Shown: in pieces, positions 1 through 12,000 of the stretch | Position numbering within the stretch: the first letter of the stretch is position 1 | Layout: each line of letters starts with the position of its first letter | Assembly: GCF_932276165.1 (NCBI RefSeq) | Contig: NC_064002.1 | Coordinates: 4,092,001 to 4,156,000, forward strand | Origin: Plutella xylostella | Taxonomy: Eukaryota > Arthropoda > Insecta > Lepidoptera > Plutellidae | Direction: 5' to 3' | Length of the DNA: 64,000 nt | Position numbers and translations under genes: made by a program | Notes under the pieces: model-generated | What the model saw: only the letters and a program-made list of their open reading frames with translations | What the model was told of the DNA's origin: nothing | Databases searched by the model: none

Positions 1-88
1 CTCTGGCATAACTGGGCATTTACCACAACTCTCTAAATTAGAAATTCCGCCTCATTATCGAAAAATTCTATTAAAATGTTAATTTCAG

Positions 89-3000
89 TTCCAAGCACCA
101 TCAATTGATGCCGCTAGCAGTAATGGCAATCCAACCGTGGCCAGCATCAGTAAGCTATCTCCGAGTACAGCAAAAAGTGTCACAATCACCCAGACCAGCC
201 CTGTTCGGACAAGAAGATCACACTACCATCATAGGTAATAAATTCAGTTATTGGAAAATATTAGAATTTAGTCAAGCATTTTTAAATTCTTGCTTACATC
301 ATATCCACTTATGCACAGGCAATAAATAATCATCATGATCCAATGTTGGTTATATTCCACCAAAACACTAAATCCTATCTCATTCAACCTCTACCAAACA
401 CCTAAGGTTGTTGATACAGACAATCTATATTTGCCCTTACCATTAAAACCTCTGAAAAGCATTATCCCAGCAGTCCTCTAAATGAACCCCACCAAACTTG
501 TACTGTGACTCAGTCAGTGTCACTACAGTTCGATTCTACTTGTCAGGGGCAGTGGTGAGAGTCGGCGGGGTCGGATAGGCGAGGAGGGCGCGGCGCCGCA
601 GTGTCGTCACACAGACTCCGGCCGGTCTTCAGATAGCAGCATCAGTAGCGCTCAGCAGAGGAGGAAACAGGTATAGTGGAACTGTTGCTATACTTCATTA
701 CAAATAGCATTAGACAAAAGGTCACACTGAGGTATGATACCACTCTATAAGTAGGCCGGTCCCTATTGGTCGATTGGTTGTCTTCATGCCTATATTTCAA
801 CTTTTTACTTTGTGTACTTGGAATGGCTTATAGTTGCTGTGAAGCTACTCTTGTCAATAATGTGGTTAGATTTGAATTAATAGTGATCACAAAGAAAGTG
901 ATAGTAATGTTTACTGTGATGTATTTCGGGTTTTTTATAGTAGATTTTGAATATTTATGATGTTGCTAAACTTTTTATTTATTAAGCTAAAGGGTTCATG
1001 ATTCTATCGAGCGAGAGTACTTAATTTATTTGTGGGGTCTTCAATATAATATTATACATACATTGTAAATAATGAAAATGTTATCATCATTATATTTTTT
1101 TGTTTATGAGTGTCTTACACACAAAAAACTCATAAAAAACCGGTCTTGCATAATAAATGGCAAGGTAATGATGTATTGCAAGGCACGTTTGTCGGTTATA
1201 ATTACAATAGAAGTAGAAAGTGCTTCATAACATCAATGAAGCACTTTGATTGATAACATGATAACTTGTTACATTATTCAGTAACAGCTATTAACATGTT
1301 ATACTTTATATGCTTCGTTATGTTTATTTATGTAATGAATTATTGATTAACTTTACTTTGTGGTGTAAAAAAGATAAACAAAATATGCATTTTCACTGTT
1401 TTTGAACTCCAACTGCATGCATTTTAATTAGAATTTGACTTTCGATCGATTCGATTATTAAATTCATCATTAGTGTACCATACTAATTAGATATAATGTT
1501 AATGTCGTAGGCATCTAGTTGAATCTCCTTTTTGATTGAACCACTAGCCCGTTCATTGGATGGCGCTATTACCATAACCTACCCATGTCAAACTTATAAC
1601 ACGACTATTTTTCCATCTAGTGAATGATGCATTCTCTTCACAGGAGCTAAGCGCAGCCGCTTGCAGCGCGCAACAAGCATGCACGCCTCAACAACTGAGA
1701 AAGAGAAGCAGCGCTACGCAACCCCATGAGGGGGAAAGGGAGAAATGGTCGCCGCGTACTGGTGAGAGTATGTTTAGTCTTGTCATTTTTATGGTTTTAA
1801 GTTCTGATCAGAGCGTGATCGCTTTTGCGCTCGATAGCGATTACGAGTAATGTTACGTTGACTATTGCGCGCTACAGCGATATCGCTAGGATCTGAAAAG
1901 TATTGTATGTTAATTCTTAATAAATAGTAGCCTATGTCACTCATTCGTGTTACAACTACCCGTTCAATAATTTATTTCTTTTGCAATGTTTAGTATATTG
2001 ATAATAATTAAAATCTTGGCCCCAAGAGTATTTTAGACATTATTAACATGAATGTTATTCCATAGGTCTGAACCGCAGTGGCAGCTTCGTGTCGCCTAGG
2101 AAAGATGCCTCAGACGATTCGATGCACGAAAAGTACTTCAAGTCAGTGGAAAGTACGCCGCTCACTCGACGTAAGGTAATTAATTACATTAGACGTCCAA
2201 GTAATTACGTCACAAATATTTGATGTCTGATTTCTCCCTCGCACTTACGGATAGCTGCAGAATGGTATGAGCGTAAAGACAAACCACGTGTTGTAATTAT
2301 ACCGCAGTTTATACGATTTATTTACGTTCATGGGAATAAAAGTAATTAGGACTGTATTGTTCTCCGTAACATTAATCTAGAGTCTAGAGTGCCATAATTA
2401 CATGCAAGATTAACATCTGTTCGTAAAACTGTGACTTGCGAATTTTGACTGCATTATTGACCCACGGTACTCTGCATGACTGACTAATAACCTGGAAACT
2501 CCGAATAAAAGTCTGGAAAAATATTTGAATTTCCTTTAAATGTCTATACGTGAGCCATTACAAACGGGAGAACCACCTTATCAGTCCTGTCGCTTACCTT
2601 ACACTTACAGTCCAACTATAAATTCCTGAAAACGGAAGTGTATCCTAATACTATGTACATTTTCAGCTTAAACAGCATTCGGCGGGCGGATCATCATGCG
2701 AGTCCGCGTCTCCACAGAGCCCCAGCAGTCCCCTGCAGAAGCCGCAACCTACACCGTTTCTACAGGTATACTTATCATCATTACACTAACGGCTGTAGTT
2801 TGTGTGCCTCACCCCCTTGGTCATATTCATTTCCTGACATGACTTAGGTATATGTAGGGTACGTGGTTTACAAACGGATATGCAACCTATTTAAGCAACC
2901 ATAACTTGCAGAAGTCATATATGAAGAACATTTGCCAGACCATACACCATTGCACAAGTCGACTTCTGCCATTTTTATTGTCAGACCTATCACCGCTTTA

Positions 3001-6000
3001 TAATTTATTTTATTTGCAAGTTATTATTTTGTGTTATTTCTGTGTACCTACGCAAATGAATGGTGTTTTCTTCGTCAGACGACAGCGGCGCGGCCGTCGC
3101 TGGTATCATCTATATCGCTGGCGACGGAGGCGGCGGGCGGGGCGCGCGCCATGCACAGCCTGGAACGACCGCATCTGTCGCGACACGCGCGCGAACGATA
3201 CTCTGACAGGTATACACGAGGATTCTGTTATGTTATATTCTCTGCCGGGATGTTAGTGTATGGACCTGGCTCTCTCCAATGAAACCTTTGTGTATAGAGA
3301 CCAATTGAAAATTAATCATAAATGCTGTGTAAATGCGTTTTTCCATAACCTGCTAGGTAACTTGTCGTCATGCTAATTCCAATGTATAAAGCCTATCTCC
3401 TAATACCCACCTAGTATCGAGAGTCTAGACTCTATTTATTCTCTGGTATGTGAGTCAGAGGTGCCCGAATACTATGAATTCGCACGTACGTGATAGGTCA
3501 CTTACTTAACCAACAGCACCTCACTCCTACCTCTCCCTCCAGGCACCTAGACAAAGACCGTCTCCTCGAGTTGGACCGCAATATGGAGCGGTTCCACGAC
3601 AAGCAGGCGGCCTACAGCGTGGACAAGCCCTTCCGGCAGACCAGCCTGGACTTGCGCCATAACGTGCAGCCGCCCAACTGGCACGGGCCCAGGGACTTCA
3701 CCAGGTTAGCTCACTGTTTCTAGGGGGTGGTGAATGCGGCTTTAGAGTTAGTTGAAATTACAGTTTTAGGCTGTTTCTAACAGCTTGCGGATTTCATCAC
3801 GCACGCGGCCACGCCATTTTCGCGCGCATAGTGTTCATATTCCACGCGTTACAATGACTACTTGTATGAACGTGAGCGGGGCGCGGGGCAATCCCGCATT
3901 GGAAAAAATCCGCATGCTGTTATAAACAGCCTTATGATGAACATGAATAAATAGTAAATAAACAACTAGGAATAGTGCGCAAAGAGCCTTAGGGGCCGTC
4001 CATTAATCACGTGAGGTCGTTTTTCTAATTTTTTTACCCCCCCTCCCCCCTGGTGATATTTGGTGAGGTTTAGGACCAACCCCCCTCCCCCCCACCTGGA
4101 TCACGTGTATTTTTTTGGTAGACTATGTAAAGGCTTAACTAACAGCATTCCGAAATACCTAGCGCTTTTTGACAAAAAATTAATACACGTGATGTCTAAC
4201 GAGACCCCCCCTCCCCCCTCGTGATGTTTCATGAGGTTTTTCGCACCCCCTCCCACCCCCCCCTTTGAGCCTCACGTGATTAATGGACGGCCCCTTATGT
4301 CGTGGTAAAGAAGTTAGCAAAGATACTTATTTTAGGTTTTGATTAAGACTGCATCCATCTACTTCTATAATCATAAACCCCTCACTTGACACAGACTTGT
4401 CTGATATATCTTTTCAACGATGAACAACCATATCTTAGCCTTGTAGATTTAAACTAAATACCAAACAAAAATCTCAAAATCATACATAAAACGTTCTCAA
4501 GCAGAAAACAGCAAGCGGAACCTGAGCGGTACACTTCCTCCAAGAACTCCCTATCATCGAGCAGTAGCAGCAAACACCGCGTCATACCCGAGGCCGCTCC
4601 ACACAGCTTCATGCGACAGGCCTCCGCGAATGAACAGGATAACATGGCTGCCGGTATGACTGTCTCTTTCTAACCTACCTATTTTCGGCTATTGGTCTCT
4701 ATGGACGGGAAGTTGCAGCGAAAACCGAGTGATGTCCCAGGCGTGGTTTAATTTAGCTTCATGCGATAGGCCTCCGCTAATGAGCAGGAAAACATGGCTG
4801 CCGGTATGAGTTTCTCTTTCTAACCTACTCATTAAACTACAGTCAAAGTCAGTAAAATGTGACCAGAAATATAATCCTTGAAACAACCGCCCTTGTGTAA
4901 AAACTGTATTTTCAGTTTATTTAGGCCCGGGTCTCCTATTTACTCCGTAGGTCGCGTCAAGTGTCACCGCCGTAGGCCGCGTCACGATACTCACTACATC
5001 TACGCGCCAACGTCAGCGTGTGAGGGAGACCGCATCAGTAGATTTTTATAGTGAGCATTGTGACGCGGCCTACGGCGTGACGCTGGACGCGACCTACGGC
5101 GTAAATAGGAGACCCGGGCCTTAAACTGCGACTTACGAGCACACAATAACAGCATAATATTTTGCAGTGAACTACAAGATGAAGTGTGTGAACCTTGAGC
5201 CGCCTCTAACGGAGCCGAATCTCCAACGTCACAACCAGCGGCTCACGGAGCGCCCCGCGCCGCGCGACCGGACCAAGTCACGCCGTAAGTAGTAGCCGCT
5301 TTTCGCTGTATATTTTTTAATCATGTGATAGGTCGCGTGCCGTATCTACACTGTTATAGTTTACAAAGTATAAACCTTTTAAAGACAGTGGTTAAGGGGA
5401 TCCCTAAAGCTAAAATGCTAAAGTCGGCTTGATATACTTGATTAGATTGGAAAAACGGTGGCTTCTATCACATTGATAAAAATATATTTTGTAGCAGAGG
5501 GTATACTGAACATGTTAGTTGCTTATAAATTGGTGCAGGATTATAATAAGTATTTTAAAAAAAATTGCAAACACACCATGTCTTTTGCCATTTTTTGACT
5601 TATTATGAAAAAACCCTCGAAATCAGAGGGCCCATTTTCATGGAATCTTATATGTATGTGTAGGTAATTAAATTCTTAACAAAGTTACCTTAAAGAGTTG
5701 GATTTAATGGACCAGAAGTCAACTTTTTTTGCAAAAAACTAATAAATTCCGGTTTAAAAATGATGACACCGTGACAGATTTCAGATTTCTTCAGTCGTCG
5801 CCCTGGTGGCGGCCTGTTAGGAGCGATACCCACGCCATTTTATTTTTTATCAAATATTTCACAAAAACTGATTAAATCAACAAATTATGACTACAAGTAT
5901 TATAATACATATGCATTTGCTATGGAAAGTAAATTTTCTAATCATTTTAGATGCAGAAAAGCCGAAAATTCTTTGAAAACATTTCGCCTTTTCGATTTGT

Positions 6001-9000
6001 TTACATTTTTTACTATAGAGTTACAGATGCATAGATAAAGGTAAACATTGCACATAATGACACTTATTAGATTCTCCGAATAAGAACTATACGGTCAATG
6101 CAGTATGCCAAAGCGCGAGCCTGTTTATATTCTGAGGGGTAATTTATTTTATTTTAACGGTTGTGTATGGTAGGTAAGCTACACAATATACAGGGTGTTG
6201 AAAAGTAAGTTCATAATTTGTTTTATTTGAAACCAAAAACCGTAGTTAATTAAAAATATATATATTTTAAGATGTGGTAGTCTGTACACTACAGGTTGTT
6301 AAAAATAAGTAAGTATTTTTAAAAATTGAAGATCTAAAATTTACATAATTTTTTAAATCTATTTAACAAGCTTTGCAAAAAAGCGGTTAAGTGCGACTGT
6401 ATCTCGCCATGAAAAAAATGAAATGTTTACTGTAGCTATGAATTTTATGCGTTACAAGTGGAATAAAATACCGCATAATATTATGTACAACTATGTAAGA
6501 GCCTAGTTTTTAAAAAAAAACTCATAAGAAAATATTAAATACACAGGTTTTTTAACCCCTGAAGGAAATAGAGGGGTGTTATAAGTTTAAAGTAAGGGCT
6601 GAATTTTTTTTTTAAATTAGGGTGATAGGTAATGTATATTTTTAATGATTTTTTCAAATAGATAAATGTTATACCATTTTTAAATTGCCATAAAATTACC
6701 TATAGTTATAGTTATAGAAAAGGGCAGGGCTACCAGTGCCCATTCGCCACTGCAACCTAAAAGATCTATAAATTATGACTCCCCATGCCGAGTCTCACTC
6801 TACAGGCCCAGGTCTTTTATAAACCTGATATTACCTATACAGGATGTTGCAAAAAGGGTATACTGTGCCGAAAGGGTTTGACTCAGGGGTTATTCTGAAC
6901 AACTTTTGTTCTCCAAGTTTTGGAAATTCTCGAAAAATAAATTCGGTCTCTATAGTAAAAAGTCACGTGATCGAATAAGTTTCTATGTAAAAGGTTTTGT
7001 TACGTGAATTTTCAAAATTGTAGAAGAAAAGTGGATCAGAATGGCACCTAAATCCACTTTTGGCTAAGCTTTATACCCTTTTTTCAATACCTTGTATAAA
7101 ATATCGTCAGCGTCACCTTAGATCGTAATCATCGTAACTCCTCGTGCCCAAATTTTAGAGGAGACAAAAATACTGTTTTATTTGTAGTTCTAGTTGGCAT
7201 ACTACCCACCTAAAGTTTTTTTTAACTAGCCTAAAAATGATTTGTTTAGACAGTCTATCTTCCTGTTCAACCGCAGCCTGAGTGCCAGTGACTCAATGAC
7301 TGAAAGGAGGCCATTAGTGCTCCTAAATAAATAAAGCAGGCCTGTAGATTATCTTTCAGTGTACCGACACATCTGATTGCTGTAAGAGCCTGATAAGCTC
7401 TTCGAACGAGTCATACCTCTGTGGTGGTACGGTTTCGACCTTTTGGACAGTCAGTTTGGCATCCGAAATGCGGATTCGAATAGTGGGTACAATACTTTGC
7501 GTTCGTTCACTGTCGGAGCAGGATAAGAACCACGGGCGAGTTGTTGCGCTGGCTATTTGCTTAAAAATAGTAACCGCGTTCAACTCTATCCCCTAGAGGG
7601 CGAACCTTTAGGGCGGCTCTTGTATACCATCACTTGTCTTCTTATCTGCAGAAAATTGACAGAGGTCATACGTGTCTAACAAGTACATTAAGGATGCGAA
7701 AAGAGAGGGTTTGTTTTCACTGAAGAAGTTCAGTTGCGGAGTTCCACAGCGGTAGGTCTTGGACCCCTCTGCTGTGGAACTTGGCATACAACGCGGTCCT
7801 GCAAATCAAGCTCGCAAACGGCGTTAGCACAGTGCATTTTTCTAATGTCACACAGGTCGTGAGGTAGGCTGAGAGCCTCCTTCGGGGATGACATCCCAAT
7901 GATTCATTACGAAAAAATTGCTGCAGCTGTGCTCGCCATGCAGTGCATGGGCTACTTCCGAATCTGGGGGGCTGTTGCAAAGGAGTCCGTTGCCTCTATA
8001 CGGTACGGGTTCCGTGCGATCTATGATCCTTCCGGGAGCACCTGTCTTGTCAAGTCGAAGAGAATGGCTCGTATTCGACGCAACCTGCAGTACTGGTGGG
8101 ATTGGTTGGAGGACAGGACAGCAGGAAGCTGCAGCAGCCGTCATGCTGTGATTCGACGCATAGATGCAAAAAAAAGTTGAAAGTAACTTCATGTTAATAA
8201 AATATTAGATCTTAATTTAACAACATAACATTGCAAAAAAAAATTAACATTGTTGAGTATGTTATTGTAATTTACTAAAGTAGTAATAAAAACAAAGGCT
8301 TATTGCATAGTTTTCGTTCACGTTCGCCTACATCGCACGTTGTATATGAGAATAAAGGGTATAATTACTAAGTTTTCTTGTTTAAAAATCACGGTTTGGG
8401 GTTTAGAGGAAAACAAATGGTAAAATGCGGAATACGGTTTTTTTTTTCGAATAAAGAGGAAAACATGTGAATTCAAAAAACGTTTCTATTGACACCAAAG
8501 AGTACTTTTCGCCGAGAAAAGTGGAGTTACAATGTTTGCGATCTAAAGTGATGATAGAACTAGAACTTATTTTTTCAGTTCACCTGCTGTTGAGTGAAAT
8601 CGTAATTAGGTAAATGACTCCTTGACATGAAAATAACTTTTTTTTTATAATCGTTATAACAAAACCGTTTTTTTTAATACAGCAATATTTGTAGGTGTAC
8701 TTACAGTGAGCAAAAGAGCGCAGCAAGGTGTAATTTTTTTGGTTTTTAAGAAACAAAAATATTATTTCTATCATATCCCAAATAAACATAAGTACTTTAA
8801 AAAAAAAAAAATACACACTCTCGCCTTGTACTAATGTACTCCCTTGCGGGGGTACTTACATGTTATTATTTTTCTGGTGACCTCCCCATATCCCTTTGCC
8901 AGCTACGTAACCTTTTGTGACACCCTGTATATGCAGAGTTCTGCAAACTACTGTTCTGCTTTTGAAACACCAAAAAAAAAAACAGGTCGTCTAACTAAAA

Positions 9001-12000
9001 GGTCACGTGACCAAAAAAAAATTAGATGAAGAAGCGTTTTTTTCATGAATATAAAAAAATACGTAGGATAAAAGTTTTTCAGAGTGACGCCTGAGTAACG
9101 CCCTTTCGGCTAACTATACTTTTTTTATTTACTATTCTTATACCTCACACGGGGGCAGAGTTTAATACAACACCCTGAACTATTAAACTCTGATAATATT
9201 TTCGCGATTTTTTTACATTCTGATTTCATTTCCTGGCTTAGAAATAACATCAATAACATGCTGCACACGTAGGTTTCGGCATAGTATTAAACCCTTTTTG
9301 CAACAACCTGTATAAATACCGGCACGGGTACGACTTTATATATAATTAATTATTAAATATTAAAAATACTTTCAAATAAAAATAAATATTTTCGTATCAC
9401 AAAACAATATTACTTACTTAGTATATTTTTAACAAAGTGGCATGTCTTCACTTTTATGTTTTCGAGTACTATGTTAAAATTTCATGTCATTGTCCGTAGA
9501 ACGCCCCGCATACCTCAACCCCCCCTCACTAGATTTGACAGATTCTGATTTTCTTCCAGCTTTAGTGACAGCCTTAAATAATATATAGCCTCCTTATTTT
9601 GAACTCTATACCATGGAGTTCCTTGCTTGACCCTTCTTTTACCAGCCATGTTTTTGGACAACGTGAAACGAAGATAAATGGCGCTCCGATAAAGTTCACA
9701 CTTGGGAGTTCATTAAATTTTAACGATGCCATTACGCTCACATTATTTTATTGCCCTATCATTCATCATCAACATTCATGTTCCTCATCATTGTAATTTA
9801 ACAACAATCTAAATTCCCCAACCCTTACCCTCAGGCCACAAACGCCCAATGGACGAGGACCCCCAAGAGATGGAAGCCGACGAGGAGGAGGAAGGCGGCG
9901 GCTCCCCGCTCTACTCCAACTGGGACCTGCGCGGCATGCAGCACCTGCTGCCGCTGCAGGACTACATCATACAGCAGGCCAAGCTGTCCAGTGAGTGAGA
10001 CCTGTTGTCCTGCTAGTGGTGAGGAGGAGGAAGGCGGCGGCTCCCCGCTCTACTCCAACTGGGACCTGCGCGGCATGCAGCACCTGCTGCCGCTGCAGGA
10101 CTACATCATACAGCAGGCCAAGCTGTCCAGTGAGACACCCGCCACCAGGACCCGAGGTGTGCGGGGTTGCGCAGCCGGAATTACGAGTCCGGCTGTTTGG
10201 ACCAGGGTACTACGGGCGTCCGGATCTCGAGCCCTCCACTAGCTTGCTAGTGGATCCGGACTTGGGTATGGATTCGTAGTGGCAGTTGGTTAGCTACAGG
10301 GGGGGACAACGTTCGTCTGCCCGGTATGCTTGTCACCGGGCGTCTCCCCCGTGCGCAGCTAGTGGCTCAAGTAGCGGTTTAGGACGAGGGCCGTTGATGC
10401 GAAAGAGTCACGGGGCACGTGAGTTTCCCTTATAGTTGGTCCTAGGACTGACATCTCCGGTGCTTGACTGGACATCAAGTAGTGCGTGAGGATAGCATGC
10501 GCCGGCCGACCCAGCTGAGTAGGCTCCATGGGTAGACATGTAGGTCTGCATGTCGGGAGGTGAGCGCGCATTACAGCTCCGGTACCAGAGTGGAGATCTG
10601 GCAAATGGCTTCTCCATTGTCCCTAGTGTGGATCCCAAACACGAGTGCTCCGGATGGAGTACGGGAAGTGAGCGTGCCATCAACAGCTCCGGCACCTGTC
10701 TGGACATCAGGGAGGGGGGGTCTCACCACCCCGAGGCGACTCTCCTTGTGAGTACTGTGGCTATACGCTGCAGCGGCTAGATCCACTGCTCCATGGATCC
10801 CTGATGTCAGACTGCCGTCTGACTGAAGGTATAGTGCCTGTTGTTTATGACCAAGTCGTCGGGAATGACAGGCACTATAAAAAAATACGTAGTTTAGAAA
10901 ACGGGTATCGTGTCCAGTGAGTGAGACCTGTTGTCCTGCTAGTGGTGAGGAGGAGGAAGGCGGCGGCTCCCCGCTCTACTCCAACTGGGACCTGCGCGGC
11001 ATGCAGCACCTGCTGCCGCTGCAGGACTACATCATACAGCAGGCCAAGCTGTCCAGTGAGTGAGACCTGTTGTCCTGCTAGTGGTGAGGAGGAGGAAGGC
11101 GGCGGCTCCCCGCTCTACTCCAACTGGGACCTGCGCGGCATGCAGCACCTGCTGCCGCTGCAGGACTACATCATACAGCAGGCCAAGCTGTCCAGTGAGT
11201 GAGACCTGTTGTCCTGCTAGTGATCGAGGATCCCCGGGAGATCTGCGGAGGATTAGGAGAGGCTGATAAGGATTGTGGCGGCTCTCATTCATTTTTCCTT
11301 TTTTATTATTCGTTCATAAATGCGCAGAAAGCCTCTGTGAGTTGAATTTGGCTATGTTTATACTCTATTAATAATTTTCGACTAAAATACCTTCCCAATT
11401 TACCGACAAGTAGGTAATTGGGAGTGTTTTATTTTGTATAGTGCGAATGGCTAATATAATGGCGAATGTCGGTAAGTAATTGGTAAGGTATCCAAAAATC
11501 ATTGTGAAAACTATATTACATAGGTATTTACATATTACGTATTTATTATTTATCTAATCGCTCTCCTTTTCCCCCAGGCCGCGGCCGCTACGGCGCGGAC
11601 GCCGAGTCCGGCTCGGACGTGGAATCCGGCTCGTCCCGCTCCGGGTCCGCCTCGCGCTCGCTGTCGGGCCACGAGCCGGACAACGAGTCGTCGGACGGCG
11701 GCGCGCGCACGCCCGACGACGACGACGGCTCCGGCGTGTACCTGCCGCACTCGTACGGACACACCCGGCCCGCTGATGTCGGTGAGTGGAACTATTACTT
11801 AAGGGATCCCTAGATGAAGACTGAAGACCTCGGTGGCGGGAACTACACCGACAAGAGCAAGGCTCTTAAATATAAGAAGAAGAAGCTGAAGACACTTAAA
11901 AAAGGCACTTGTCTATTGGTAATTCGATAGGTGATTTACCGGAATTTGTGTGACATTGATAAGCGCCCCTTGCGGTAATGTTCGGAACTAATAAAACGCA

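Larger units (their letters stand above)
5285..9834 (+). other. Long transposon-filled intron of the RhoGAP gene
   Basis: AT-rich intron between exons 5168-5284 and 9835-9990. It holds the 6837-7099 element, the 7480-8180 LINE fragment, a half-copy of the same element family at 9243-9316 and a short SINE-tail fragment (cgccttgtactaatgtactc) at 8821-8845. The rest shows only poly-A/poly-T and simple sequence; no further exon was found, and the flanking exon phases match without one. Confidence 0.7.

Noticed and set aside
7356..7583. A 75-codon minus-strand ORF
   Set aside because: It lies opposite a plus-strand reverse transcriptase remnant and shows no family features of its own.
10806..10879. 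Hammerhead or HDV-like ribozyme in the 776-bp insertion
   Set aside because: The hairpins are real but the conserved hammerhead core CTGATGA and GAAA boxes are absent, and no nested double pseudoknot could be drawn.
10921..11202. A 93-codon plus-strand ORF across the 139-bp array
   Set aside because: It reads the exon copies out of frame and changes frame with each 139-bp step; repeat artefact.
10219..11240. Runs such as ggatccccgggagatct and ctcgag..ggatcc that look like a cloning polylinker
   Set aside because: Only short restriction-site words match; the sequence around them is not vector-like, and the 776-bp block has a clean target duplication. Contamination is possible but not supported.
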